Assembly (NCBI GenBank): GCA_020854035.1
Contig: JADZGE010000021.1
Span: 142,074-206,073 of the forward strand
Direction: 5' to 3'
Origin: Burkholderiales bacterium
GTDB taxonomy: Bacteria > Pseudomonadota > Gammaproteobacteria > Burkholderiales > SG8-41
Length of the DNA: 64,000 nt
Under the pieces are notes generated by a model that ran no database searches, was not told the DNA's origin, and saw only the letters and a program-made list of their open reading frames with translations. Shown here piece after piece: positions 37,320 through 45,747 of the stretch; the first letter of the stretch is position 1; each line of letters begins with the position of its first letter. The position numbers and the translations under genes are program-made.

Positions 37320-37825
37320 CGCGGGCCCTCGCGGTGCGATGCCACGCCCCTGTCCCGGCTGCTGGCGTAGCGCTTCTTCTTCGGCTCCTCCGGCCGGTAA
37401 TGGGCCTCCGCGAATGCCGCGATCCACGGAATCAGGTCCGGCGGCAGCGCGACGCCACCCACCGTCTCCTCGGCGTCCATCCAGCGCGCTCCCTCGTGGT
37501 AGCTTACCGTGAGCGATTCCGGGCGCGCGAGTTCGCCGTCCATGCGCCACAGGATGAAGACCTTGGGTTGCGGCGAGGTGATGTTGTAGATATAGCCTTC
37601 GGACTCGTCGCGGTGCAACCGCAGCTTGAATCCCGGGAAGAGCATCTGCATGGAACGCGCGTCCCTGAAGATGACCCGCTCGCCGCTTCCCGGCGGCGAT
37701 GCGTCCTGCACGACACCCTTCGCCTCCCAGCGCTCGCTCACCCAGCGGTTCCCGGCCTTCACCCGCTCCATGATCACGGCAATGGCGTAGGGCGCGGCGG
37801 GATTCGGCGTGCTGGATTCGGCCAT
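37316..37825 (-). CDS. DUF3305 protein
   Basis: The 169-residue cytoplasmic protein shows the DUF3305 pattern: [57 protein letters not shown], then [19 protein letters not shown] and [26 protein letters not shown]. The ATG at 37825 is chosen because the 22 residues before it run into the divergent moaA promoter region. It begins the four-gene accessory operon that ends in the TorD-like chaperone. Function unknown; context ties it to the dehydrogenase. Confidence 0.85.
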   Translation of the reverse strand: MAESSTPNPAAPYAIAVIMERVKAGNRWVSERWEAKGVVQDASPPGSGERVIFRDARSMQMLFPGFKLRLHRDESEGYIYNITSPQPKVFILWRMDGELARPESLTVSYHEGARWMDAEETVGGVALPPDLIPWIAAFAEAHYRPEEPKKKRYASSRDRGVASHREGPR

Positions 37826-37880
37826 GGCGGCATTGTGCGCCAAGCCATTCCCTCGCGCAACGGCGAACGCTCCCAAATAC

Positions 37881-37933
37881 CTGATTTGCAATCAGTGTTT
37901 TCCTTGCCTGGTTGCCCATCGCTTTGGGATAAT
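37881..37933 (+). promoter_or_regulatory. moaA promoter and palindrome in the divergent gap
   Basis: TTGCCT (37904-37909), 18 bases, then GATAAT (37928-37933) form a sigma70-like promoter facing moaA. Transcription would start at or next to the moaA ATG (37940). CTGATTTGCAATCAG (37881-37895) is a perfect 6-bp palindrome just upstream. It sits midway between moaA and the divergent DUF3305 operon, so it could serve both directions. Confidence 0.45.
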
Positions 37934-37939
37934 CGACGC

Positions 37940-38947
37940 ATGAAGCATACGCTCGACCGGCTGCGTCGCCCGCTGCGCGACCTCAGAATCTCCGTCACCG
38001 ACCGCTGCAACTTCCGCTGCGTCTATTGCATGCCGAAGCAGGTGTTCGGGAGCGACTATCAATTTCTCGAACGCAGCGAAATCCTGCAATTCGAGGAGAT
38101 CACGCGCCTTGCCCGCATTTTCCGCGGTCTCGGCGTGGAGAAGATTCGCTTGACCGGCGGCGAGCCGCTCGTGCGGCGCAACGTGGAACAGCTGATCGCG
38201 CAGCTCTCGGCGATCCCCGGCCTCGATCTCACGCTCACCACCAACGGGTCGCTGCTCGAGCGCAAGGCCGCGGTACTCGCGGGGGCGGGACTGAAGCGCG
38301 TCACCGTGAGCCTCGACGCGCTCGAGGACGCCACCTTCAAGCGCATGAACGACGTGGACTTTCCCGTGGCGAAAGTGCTCGCCGGCATCGACGCGGCGGC
38401 GGCGGCGGGACTCGTGCCGGTCAAGGTCAACATGGTGGTGAAGCGCGGGATGAACGAGAAGGACATCCTGCCGATGGCGCGGCGCTTCCGCGGCACCGGG
38501 CATATCCTGCGCTTCATCGAGTACATGGATGTCGGGCACACCAACGGCTGGCGCATGGACGACGTCGTCACCGCGCGTGACATCGTCGAAGCCATCGGCC
38601 GCGAGTTCCCCCTCGAGCCCGCCGATCCCAACTACGCCGGCGAGGTCGCGCAGCGCTGGCGCTACCGGGACGGCGGCGGCGAGATCGGCGTCATCGCCTC
38701 GGTCACCCAGGCGTTCTGCCGCGACTGCACGCGCATCCGCCTGTCCACCGAGGGCAAGCTCTACACCTGCCTCTTCGCCACGGCCGGCCACGACCTGCGC
38801 GCGCCGCTGCGCGGGGGCGCGGACGACGCGGCGCTGCGCGACACGGTTGCCGGCGTGTGGACGGCCCGCGCCGACCGCTACTCCGAGATCCGCTCGAGCC
38901 ACACCGCCAGGCTCGAGAAGATCGAGATGTCCTACATCGGCGGCTAG
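37940..38947 (+). CDS. moaA: GTP 3',8-cyclase MoaA (molybdenum cofactor synthesis)
   Basis: MoaA is the radical-SAM enzyme that, with MoaC, converts GTP to cyclic pyranopterin monophosphate. The 335-residue protein has the N-terminal SAM-cluster motif [13 protein letters not shown], followed by [13 protein letters not shown] and the TTNGSLL and VSLDAL strands. The second [4Fe-4S] cluster that binds GTP is in [23 protein letters not shown] 37940 is the first Met with normal MoaA sequence; the longer frame upstream crosses the promoter. No strong ribosome-binding site precedes it. It supplies cofactor for the neighbouring dehydrogenase. Confidence 0.95.
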   Translation: MKHTLDRLRRPLRDLRISVTDRCNFRCVYCMPKQVFGSDYQFLERSEILQFEEITRLARIFRGLGVEKIRLTGGEPLVRRNVEQLIAQLSAIPGLDLTLTTNGSLLERKAAVLAGAGLKRVTVSLDALEDATFKRMNDVDFPVAKVLAGIDAAAAAGLVPVKVNMVVKRGMNEKDILPMARRFRGTGHILRFIEYMDVGHTNGWRMDDVVTARDIVEAIGREFPLEPADPNYAGEVAQRWRYRDGGGEIGVIASVTQAFCRDCTRIRLSTEGKLYTCLFATAGHDLRAPLRGGADDAALRDTVAGVWTARADRYSEIRSSHTARLEKIEMSYIGG

Positions 38948-38961
38948 CGCCGCCTCGCGAT

Positions 38962-39051
38962 GATGAACGCGGAACGATGAATCCGGAATGAAGCCCGCGA
39001 AATCGGGTTCACGATCCAGGCGTCGTTCGCCGTTCATCGTTCCTCGCCGCT
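38962..39051 (+). repeat. Facing heptamer arrays (hairpin) between moaA and fdhD
   Basis: Four degenerate heptamers (gatgaac, gcggaac, gatgaat, ccggaat; 38962-38989) face four in inverted orientation (cgttcgc, cgttcat, cgttcct, cgccgct; 39024-39051). The best-matching core is GGAACGATGAA (38971-38981) against TTCATCGTTCC (39033-39043), a perfect 11-bp stem. The right arm ends one base before the fdhD ATG, where no ribosome-binding site is otherwise visible. Confidence 0.7.
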
Positions 39052-39052
39052 C

Positions 39053-39892
39053 ATGAGTACCGCACATCGCCCCAGGATTACCCGCGCGAGCCGCCCCCTC
39101 ACCTTCGAGGTCGAGGCGATCAACGAGCGCGGGGAAGCGCTGGCGACGCCGATCGCCGGCGAGACCCCGCTCACGATCTACGTGGACAAGCGTGAGATCG
39201 TGACGCTGATGACGCTCGGGCAGGCGCCCGAAGCGCTCGCCATCGGGTACCTGCGCAACCAGCGGCTCGTGCGCTCGGTGGACGAGATCGCCGAGGTGCA
39301 GGTGGACTGGGAGACCGCCTCGGTCGCGGTCACCACCCGCAGGGCGATCCGGGGCCTGAAGGAAAGGATGAAGAAGCGCACGGTCACCACCGGCTGCGGC
39401 CAGGGCACCGTGTTCGGCGATCTCATGGAGGAGATCGACGCCATCACGCTGCGCGAGGACGTGGCGATGAGCGAGGAGACGCTCTACGCGCTGCTCGACG
39501 CGGTGCGCCGCCACGAGAGCATCTACAGGAGCGCGGGCGCGGTGCACGGCTGCGCGCTGGCGAATCCGCGCGCCGGGATCCTCACCTTCGTCGAGGATGT
39601 CGGCCGCCACAACGCCGTGGACGCCATCGCCGGCAGGATGTGGCTCGACGGCATCGACGGCTCCGACAAGATCTTCTACACGACCGGGCGCCTCACTTCC
39701 GAGATGGTGATCAAGTCCGCGCAGATGCGCATCCCCTTCCTCGTCTCGCGCTCGGGTCTCACGCAGATGGGCTACGAGATCGCGAAGCGGGTCGGCATCA
39801 CCATGATCGGCCGCGCGGTGAACAAGCACTACCTGCTGTTTACCGGGAAGCGCCGATTCGTGAAGCGGATCGGGGCAACCCTGCTCGCCTGA
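39053..39892 (+). CDS. fdhD: Formate dehydrogenase sulfurtransferase FdhD
   Basis: FdhD transfers sulfur from IscS to the molybdenum cofactor so that formate dehydrogenase becomes active. The 279-residue protein has the family features: PLTIYVDKREIVTLMTLGQAPEALAIGYL, the cysteine loop TTGCGQGTVFGD, AVHGCALANP, VEDVGRHNAVDAIAG and TTGRLTSEMVIKSAQMRIPFLVSRSG. The E. coli CxxC pair (Cys121/Cys124) is reduced here to one Cys, the second being Gly. The start at 39053 abuts a heptamer hairpin and lacks a clear ribosome-binding site. Its target is almost certainly the FdhA in this window. Confidence 0.93.
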   Translation: MSTAHRPRITRASRPLTFEVEAINERGEALATPIAGETPLTIYVDKREIVTLMTLGQAPEALAIGYLRNQRLVRSVDEIAEVQVDWETASVAVTTRRAIRGLKERMKKRTVTTGCGQGTVFGDLMEEIDAITLREDVAMSEETLYALLDAVRRHESIYRSAGAVHGCALANPRAGILTFVEDVGRHNAVDAIAGRMWLDGIDGSDKIFYTTGRLTSEMVIKSAQMRIPFLVSRSGLTQMGYEIAKRVGITMIGRAVNKHYLLFTGKRRFVKRIGATLLA

Positions 39893-40026
39893 CGGATATC
39901 CGCCACGGGACCACGCGGAAAGGGCGGGCGCTCCGCGCCGCGACGCGTATTGCGCGAACATGGCGGGCAACGTGTCCGGCGGATTGATGGGGCTGTCGAG
40001 GCTTCCATGTGTAGCCGTGTGATTTC

Positions 40027-40614
40027 GTGGCTGATGCGTCTCGCATAACCGGGTTGATCCTCGCGGGCGGCCGCGGCACCCGCATGGGTGGCGTGGACAA
40101 GGGCCTGCAGCTCCTGCGCGGGCGGCCGATGGTGGCATGGGTGATCGAACGACTCGCGCCCCAGGTCGGGGAGATACTGCTGAACGCCAACCAGAACCTC
40201 GCCACCTACGCCGGATTCGGTCACCGGGTGATACCGGACGAAATCGGCGGCTTTGCCGGACCGCTCGCCGGCCTGCACCGGGGGCTGTCCGAGGCGGCGC
40301 ACGGGTTCGTCGCGACCGTGCCCTGCGACTCGCCGTTCCTGCCTTCCGACCTCGTCGCGCGGCTCGGCGCGGGAATCGACGGTGCCGGGGCCGATCTCGC
40401 GGTGGCGAAGACGGGCGAGCAGCCCCACCCGGTATTCTGTCTCTGCCGCACGAGCGTGCTGCCCGGCCTCACGCGGTTTCTCGCGGGCGGCGGGCGCAAG
40501 ATCGACGCGTGGTATTCGAGGCTGAAGGTGGTCGAGGTGCGCTTCGACGACCAGGAGGCGGCGTTCAGCAACATCAATACCCCGGAGGAGCTGCGGGCCG
40601 TCGAGGGCGGATGA
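40027..40614 (+). CDS. mobA: Molybdenum cofactor guanylyltransferase MobA
   Basis: MobA attaches GMP to Mo-molybdopterin, making the guanine dinucleotide cofactor that FdhA needs. The 195-residue protein starts at GTG 40027 and has the nucleotidyltransferase loop LILAGGRGTRMGGVDKGLQ, then GGFAGPLAGLHRGL, the metal-binding ATVPCDSPFLP, and a C-terminal FSNINTPEEL. All are standard for MobA. It follows fdhD by about 130 bases without a visible terminator, so moaA-fdhD-mobA may be one transcription unit. Confidence 0.93.
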   Translation: MADASRITGLILAGGRGTRMGGVDKGLQLLRGRPMVAWVIERLAPQVGEILLNANQNLATYAGFGHRVIPDEIGGFAGPLAGLHRGLSEAAHGFVATVPCDSPFLPSDLVARLGAGIDGAGADLAVAKTGEQPHPVFCLCRTSVLPGLTRFLAGGGRKIDAWYSRLKVVEVRFDDQEAAFSNINTPEELRAVEGG

Positions 40615-40747
40615 GCTGCCTCGATTTTTCACCATGCTCGCGCGCAAGATGGTTCTTGTCGCGGCGCCGCGCGCTTGCATGGCCGCCGCGATACAATCCG
40701 CATGCGCCACGCCGCCCGGATCGATCACGCCGACAAGGATAGCGGAC

Positions 40748-41131
40748 ATGCTCGACGAATTCGGAAAACTCATCCTGCGCCTCGCTCTTGCGCTCCTCAT
40801 GCTCTTCCACGGCTTCGCCAAGCTCCGCTACGGCGTGGGGTTCATCGAGGGCACGCTCCAAAGCCACGGGCTCCCCGGCTTTTTCGCCTACGGTGTGTTC
40901 GTGGGCGAAGTGCTCGCGCCGCTCATGGTGCTCGCGGGCTTCTACGCCCGCGCGGGCGCGGCGCTCATCGCGATCAACATGGTCTTCGCGGTCGCCCTCG
41001 TGCACGCTTCCGAGCTTGCCGCCATCGCCAAGTCGGGCGGCTGGGCGCTCGAACTCCAGGCTTTGTTCTTCTTCACCGCCGTCGCGATCGCGCTCCTCGG
41101 GCCGGGGAAATTCGGCGTCAACCGAAGTTAG
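40748..41131 (+). CDS. DoxX-family membrane protein
   Basis: The 127-residue protein has four hydrophobic helices: LILRLALALLMLFHGFAKL, FFAYGVFVGEVLAPLMVLAGFYA, AALIAINMVFAVALVH and ALELQALFFFTAVAIALLG. The FHGFAKL and GFYAR segments fit the DoxX/DoxD family. ATG 40748 gives a protein of usual size; the open frame upstream is not conserved-looking. A TACAAT hexamer at 40692-40697 is a possible -10. The substrate is unknown. Confidence 0.85.
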   Translation: MLDEFGKLILRLALALLMLFHGFAKLRYGVGFIEGTLQSHGLPGFFAYGVFVGEVLAPLMVLAGFYARAGAALIAINMVFAVALVHASELAAIAKSGGWALELQALFFFTAVAIALLGPGKFGVNRS

Positions 41132-41189
41132 GGGTCCTGACGAACCACGGGCTCGGCGGCGGGCATCCGGGAGTGCCTGGCGCTACCGG

Positions 41190-41209
41190 GTTCCCGCCTT
41201 CGCGGGAAC
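41190..41209. repeat. REP-like palindrome between convergent genes
   Basis: GTTCCCGC (41190-41197), loop CTTC and GCGGGAAC (41202-41209) form a perfect 8-bp hairpin. It is the core of a palindrome frequently seen between proteobacterial genes. Placed between the convergent DoxX and glk genes, it could act as a bidirectional stop or mRNA stabiliser. Confidence 0.65.
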
Positions 41210-41242
41210 GACGCAACCGGGGTCTTGCAGCGTTTCCCCAGG

Positions 41243-42262
41243 TCAACCCGGGACGCCCGGCGCCGCCAGCCGGTTCGCCTCGATCAGGGCGCCGTAGAGG
41301 CAGACTTTCGGATTCATCACCACGTGGACCGGGATCGTCTTCAGCAGATCGCCGAAGCGCCCCTTGTCGTTGAACGCGCGGATGAACGAGCTGTCCCGCA
41401 GGCGGGCGATGATGCGCGGCGCGATCCCGCCCGCGATGTAGGTGCCGCCGCGCGCGAGCGTCGCCAGCGCGACGTTCCCGGCGAACGCGCCGTAGGCCGA
41501 AACGAAGATGTCGAGCGCCTTCACCGCCAGCGGATCGCGCCGGGATGCGCCGAACTCGCCGATGACGGCGGTGGTATCGGCGCTTGCCTTCGACGCCGCC
41601 AGCATCTCGCGTGACGGTATGCCCACGCCTTTCTCCTGCAGGAAGCTGAAAATCCGCATCAGCCCCGGTCCCGACACCACGCGCTCCCAGGACACGCGCC
41701 CGAAGTTGCGCCGCAGGTACGCGAGCAGCTCGTCCTGGATCTCGTCGAGGGGCGCGAAATCGGCGTGCCCGGCCTCCGAGGCGTGCGCGACGTAGCGCTC
41801 GCCGTTCCAGACGAGCCAGCCCGTGCCGAGGCCGGTACCCGCGCCGATCACGAGCCGCGTCGCGTGCTCGCGCACCTCACCCTGCTGCAACGTCACGAAA
41901 TCGCCGGCGGCGAGGGCCGGGATCCCCAGCCCGGCGGCCGCGAAGTCATTGATGAGCGCGACCGGGGCGAGCCCGAGGCGCGCCGCCAGCGCCGCCGCCT
42001 CGATCCGCCAGCCGAGATTGGTGAGCGTCGTCGTTCCGTTCTCGACCGGTCCGGCGACCGAAAGGCAGGTCGACGCGATGCCGCCGGCGTGCGGCGCCAC
42101 CTCGGGACGCGCGAGGAACGTTTCAAGGATCGCTTCCAGCGCGCTGAAGTCGCGGCTCTGGCAGCCCCATTCGACGGCGATCCGCGGCAGCGCCCCGCCC
42201 TCCTGCGCGAGCGCGACGAGGGTCTTGGTGCCGCCGACGTCCGCCGCGAGCAGCCAGCTCAT
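41243..42262 (-). CDS. glk: Glucokinase
   Basis: Glk phosphorylates glucose with ATP to glucose 6-phosphate. The 339-residue protein matches the bacterial Glk (non-ROK) family: phosphate-binding LLAADVGGTKTLVAL at the N-terminus, STCLSVAGPVENG, the sugar-binding LGWRIEA...INDFAAAGLGIPAL, VIGAGTGLGTGWLV, SEAGHADFAP, and C-terminal GGIAPRI. Its ATG overlaps the mtfA stop (ATGA), so it is translated in step with mtfA. Confidence 0.93.
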   Translation of the reverse strand: MSWLLAADVGGTKTLVALAQEGGALPRIAVEWGCQSRDFSALEAILETFLARPEVAPHAGGIASTCLSVAGPVENGTTTLTNLGWRIEAAALAARLGLAPVALINDFAAAGLGIPALAAGDFVTLQQGEVREHATRLVIGAGTGLGTGWLVWNGERYVAHASEAGHADFAPLDEIQDELLAYLRRNFGRVSWERVVSGPGLMRIFSFLQEKGVGIPSREMLAASKASADTTAVIGEFGASRRDPLAVKALDIFVSAYGAFAGNVALATLARGGTYIAGGIAPRIIARLRDSSFIRAFNDKGRFGDLLKTIPVHVVMNPKVCLYGALIEANRLAAPGVPG

Positions 42263-43035
42263 GCGGCACGCTCGAGGCGCGCGAGCGGATCCTGCCGGTA
42301 GAAGGCCGCGAGCTCAGCGTACACCGCGGGGTAGTCCGCGTGCACCACCTCCGGAATCTCGAAGAATGCTTCGGAGAGCACGGCGAAGAATTCCGCCGGG
42401 TTCTCGGCGGCGTAGGGGTCGATCCGCGTATGCGCGCGCGCCTCCACGCGGCGCGAGAAGTCCTCGTAGGCGGCGCGCAAGTCCTCCGCCCATCGCCGCG
42501 CGTCCATGCCGGCGTGGAGCGGCGGACAGCCGTTGGCGTCGCCGTTCAGCATGTCGAGCTTGTGCGCGAACTCGTGCATCACGACATTGTAGCCGCCGCC
42601 GCTGTCGGCCTGGCGCGTATCGGCCCAGGACAGGATGACCGGACCTGTCAGCCACGACTCGCCGCTCATCGGCTCGCGCACGTGGTGCGCGACGCCGTCC
42701 GCGTCCACGTATTCGTAGTCGACGACGAATTCGTCGGGATACACGATGACCTCCGTAAAGCCGCGGTACCAGTCGAGGTCGAGCCCGAGCACCAGCATCG
42801 AAGCCTGGACGGCGATGTCGACCCGCATTTCCTCGCTCACTTCAAGCCCACCGGCCCCCGTGATTTCCTTGTCGTGCCGGAACAGGATCACCCGTTCGCG
42901 CAAGAGGCGCGCCTCCTCCGGCCCGAGCGCCCGCGTGAACGAATAGCGCCGCAGGGCCGCGGCCCAAACGGCGCCGTCGAGCCGCGCGCGGGCGAGTATC
43001 CGGTTGCGCCGCCAGCGCCTGAACGAACTCAGCAC
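42259..43035 (-). CDS. mtfA: MtfA-type zinc peptidase (M90 family)
   Basis: In E. coli MtfA is a cytosolic zinc peptidase that binds and inactivates Mlc, the repressor of ptsG. This 258-residue protein has the zinc motif VVMHEFAHKLDMLNG (HExxH near 160), the upstream VIVYPDEFVVDYEYVDADG, and the C-terminal NPAEFFAVLSEAFFEIP that supplies the third ligand region. A start at GTG 43035 gives the usual length; the longer frame runs into heptamer repeats. Coupling to glk suggests glucose metabolism, though whether Mlc exists here is unknown. Confidence 0.88.
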   Translation of the reverse strand: MLSSFRRWRRNRILARARLDGAVWAAALRRYSFTRALGPEEARLLRERVILFRHDKEITGAGGLEVSEEMRVDIAVQASMLVLGLDLDWYRGFTEVIVYPDEFVVDYEYVDADGVAHHVREPMSGESWLTGPVILSWADTRQADSGGGYNVVMHEFAHKLDMLNGDANGCPPLHAGMDARRWAEDLRAAYEDFSRRVEARAHTRIDPYAAENPAEFFAVLSEAFFEIPEVVHADYPAVYAELAAFYRQDPLARLERAA

Positions 43036-43106
43036 GCCGGGATCCGCCCGCACAGGGCCCCGGCGGCGACAGCGGGGGTCACCATGAGCTCGTTCATTGC
43101 GCGCAG

Positions 43107-43148
43107 TGTGGATGGTGAATGGTAAACGGTGAATGGCGAATCGCAAAC
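43107..43148. repeat. Heptamer array upstream of mtfA
   Basis: About six degenerate tandem heptamers (tgtggat, ggtgaat, ggtaaac, ggtgaat, ggcgaat, cgcaaac) lie between mtfA and the ABC permease gene. ATGGTGA (43112-43118) can pair with TCACCAT (43079-43085), so a weaker hairpin than at the other two arrays is possible. Confidence 0.65.
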
Positions 43149-43194
43149 GGCGGGCACGCCGGAGGAGTCCGCAGGCCCCGGACCCGGCGGATGC

Positions 43195-45720
43195 CTACAT
43201 CGACCGCAACACGTGAAGCGGCGGCACTTCCAGGACGCGCCGCGTGCCGATCCACCCCGCCACGGCGACCCCGGCGGCGCCACCGGCCACGCCGATCAGC
43301 CAAACCGCCGGATCGGGGGCATAGTCGAGGTCGAGAAAGCGCCGCGCGATATACCAGCCGAGCCCGGACGCGCCGGCCGCGGCGACCAGGCCGGCAGCCG
43401 CCCCGATGACGGCGAACTCCGCGAGGTGCGCCCGGTTCACCTGCGCCCGCGTCGCCCCCAGCGTGCGCATGATCGAGGCTTCGTAGAGCCGTTCATCCCG
43501 GGTACTCGCCACCGCGGCATAGAGCACCACGAGCCCGGCGACGAGCGTGAAGAGGAACACGAACTGCACGGCCCGGGCCGCGCGGTCCATCAGTGCCTGC
43601 ACCTGCACGAGCGCCTGTGCGACGTCGATCAGCACCACGGTGGGGAATCGCTTCACGAGCACCGTCAGTTCGCCCGCCCGCTCCGGGGGCAGGAAAAAAC
43701 TCGTGACCCACGTGGCCGGCCGGTCGTCGTAGAGTCCCGGTGGTCCGATCACGAAGAAATTCACGTTGAAACTGTCCCACTCGACGGCGCGCAGGCTCGT
43801 CACCGTGGCGGCGACCCGCGCGCCCGCGATGTCGAAGGTAAGCCGGTCGCCCAGCCGGATGCCCAGCGTCCCGGCAAGCCCTCGTTCCACGGACAGTTCA
43901 TCGGTGCGGGCGCTGCCCGCCTCCCACCAGCGCCCGGCAACGATCCGGTTGTCGCCACGCAGGCGCTTCGCCCAGGACAGGTTGAACTCGCGGTTCACGA
44001 GGCGCCTTGCGCGCTCGTCGGTGTAGTCCTCCTCGGAGACGGCGCGCTCCCCGATACCCGTCAGCCGCCCGCGCACCATGGGATAGAGCTCCGGGGGCGC
44101 GAGCCCGCGCTCGGCGAAGAACGCCCGCATCGGCTCGACCTGGTCGGGGGCGATGTTGATCACGAACCGGTTGGGCGCGCCCGGGGGCAGGCTCGCACGC
44201 CAGCTTCGCAGGAGATCCGCGCGCACGAGCGTCAGGGCGAGCAGCGCCATCATGCCCAGACCGAGCGCGACCACCTGCACCACCGTGCCCAGTCGTTGCC
44301 GGTGCAATCCCGCAAGACCGAAGCGCCAGGCCGCGCCGCGTCCCCTCACGCGTCCCACGGCGGCGAGCACCGCGCCGGCAAGCCCCGCCGCGGCCGCGAC
44401 CACGGCGACGGACCAGCCTAGCACGGTGATCCCCAACCGGAATTCGCCGGCGCGCCACAGGATGAGCGCGCACACGACGGCGGCGCCCGCCGCATAGCCG
44501 GCGAGCCCGCCCCCCTTCGGCGCACCGAGCTCCCTGCGCATTACGCGCAGCGTGGGCACGCGTGCCAGCGCGCCGAGCGGCGGCAGCGCGAAGCCGAGGA
44601 GGAGCAGCAGCCCCACCGCCGCCCCCGCGAGCACCGGGGCGGGTCCCGGGGCGGGCAGCGGTACCGCCGCCACCTGCGTGAGCCAGTACGCCAGCATCGC
44701 CTGCGCCGCCATGCCGATTGCCACGCCGCATGACGCCGCGACGAGCCCCAGCGTGACGAAGAGCGCCACGTAGAGGCGCACGATCGTGCCCTGGCTCGCC
44801 CCGAGGCAGCGCATGACGGCGCAGCCATCCAGATGGCGCTGGAGATAGCGCCGCGCAGCGAGCACGACCGCGGCAGCCGCCAGCAGCACGGTGGCGAGCG
44901 CCGCCAGGTTGAGAAAGCTCCCGGCGCGGTCGAGCGCCGAACGGATCCCCGGGCGTGCATCCTGCATCCCCTCGATGCGCTCTCCCGCGCCCCGCGCCTG
45001 CGACCATGCGCGGTAGGCGGCCACCGCCGCCGGCTCACCGGCAAGCTGCAGGCTGTAGCGAACGCGGCTGCCGGGCTGGACCAAGCCGGTCGCGGCGAGG
45101 TCCGCCAGGTTCATCATGACGCGCGGCTGGCCGCTCAGGAAGCCGAGCGCGACACCCGGCTCCTGCGTGATCACCGCCGCGACCCGGAACTCGCGATTGC
45201 CGAGCGCGACTCGCGCATCGCCGGCGAGCTCCAGCCCGGTGTACAGGCGCTCGTCCACCCAGACCGTTCCCGGCGCGGGTATGCCGTCCGCCCGGCGGTC
45301 GGGCGCGAACAGGCGATCGGCGATGCGCACTTCGCCACGCGCCGGGTATCCCCGCCCGACCACCTTCACGTCCGCGAGCATGCTCTTCTCGCCGCGGAGC
45401 ATCATGCTCGGAAACCGCAGCACTTCGACCGCGGCAAGGCCGCGTCGCAGCGCCTCGCGCCGCAACTCCGGGGCGAGCGCACGGGTGTCTCCGATGACGA
45501 GGTCCGCGCCGAGGAGACGGTTCGCCTGCGCGGCGAGCGCGCGGTCGACCCGGCTGGTGAAGAAACCCACCGTCGTCACGGCCGCGACCGCGATGACTAT
45601 GGCGGCGGCGAGCAGCGTCACCTCGCCCGCCCGCCAGTCGCGCACCAACAGCCGCCCGGCGAGCGCGATTTCCCCGACGGGGTTCAGGGTCGCCCCCGCG
45701 GAATCATCCCCTTGCGCCAT
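43195..45720 (-). CDS. ABC transporter permease (YbbP/FtsX family)
   Basis: The 841-residue membrane protein has the FtsX-type layout: an N-terminal helix (VTLLAAAIVIAVAAVTTVGFF), a large periplasmic domain, then several helix groups including AALATVLLAAAAVVLAARRYL, LYVALFVTLGLVAASCGVAIGM and VVQVVALGLGMMALLALTL. A second FtsX core lies at the C-terminus (RAVQFVFLFTLVAGLVVLYAAVAS). Length and order fit YbbP. It follows the ATPase gene by 27 bases. YbbA/YbbP homologues commonly sit beside TesA; the exported substrate is not established. Confidence 0.88.
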   Translation of the reverse strand: MAQGDDSAGATLNPVGEIALAGRLLVRDWRAGEVTLLAAAIVIAVAAVTTVGFFTSRVDRALAAQANRLLGADLVIGDTRALAPELRREALRRGLAAVEVLRFPSMMLRGEKSMLADVKVVGRGYPARGEVRIADRLFAPDRRADGIPAPGTVWVDERLYTGLELAGDARVALGNREFRVAAVITQEPGVALGFLSGQPRVMMNLADLAATGLVQPGSRVRYSLQLAGEPAAVAAYRAWSQARGAGERIEGMQDARPGIRSALDRAGSFLNLAALATVLLAAAAVVLAARRYLQRHLDGCAVMRCLGASQGTIVRLYVALFVTLGLVAASCGVAIGMAAQAMLAYWLTQVAAVPLPAPGPAPVLAGAAVGLLLLLGFALPPLGALARVPTLRVMRRELGAPKGGGLAGYAAGAAVVCALILWRAGEFRLGITVLGWSVAVVAAAAGLAGAVLAAVGRVRGRGAAWRFGLAGLHRQRLGTVVQVVALGLGMMALLALTLVRADLLRSWRASLPPGAPNRFVINIAPDQVEPMRAFFAERGLAPPELYPMVRGRLTGIGERAVSEEDYTDERARRLVNREFNLSWAKRLRGDNRIVAGRWWEAGSARTDELSVERGLAGTLGIRLGDRLTFDIAGARVAATVTSLRAVEWDSFNVNFFVIGPPGLYDDRPATWVTSFFLPPERAGELTVLVKRFPTVVLIDVAQALVQVQALMDRAARAVQFVFLFTLVAGLVVLYAAVASTRDERLYEASIMRTLGATRAQVNRAHLAEFAVIGAAAGLVAAAGASGLGWYIARRFLDLDYAPDPAVWLIGVAGGAAGVAVAGWIGTRRVLEVPPLHVLRSM

Positions 45721-45747
45721 CTCGCCTGCGCCCCTGGGCCTTCGCGG

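Noticed and set aside
37826..37939. Molybdenum cofactor riboswitch upstream of moaA
   Set aside because: The gap to the likely promoter leaves no room for a leader and I see no matching multi-helix structure.
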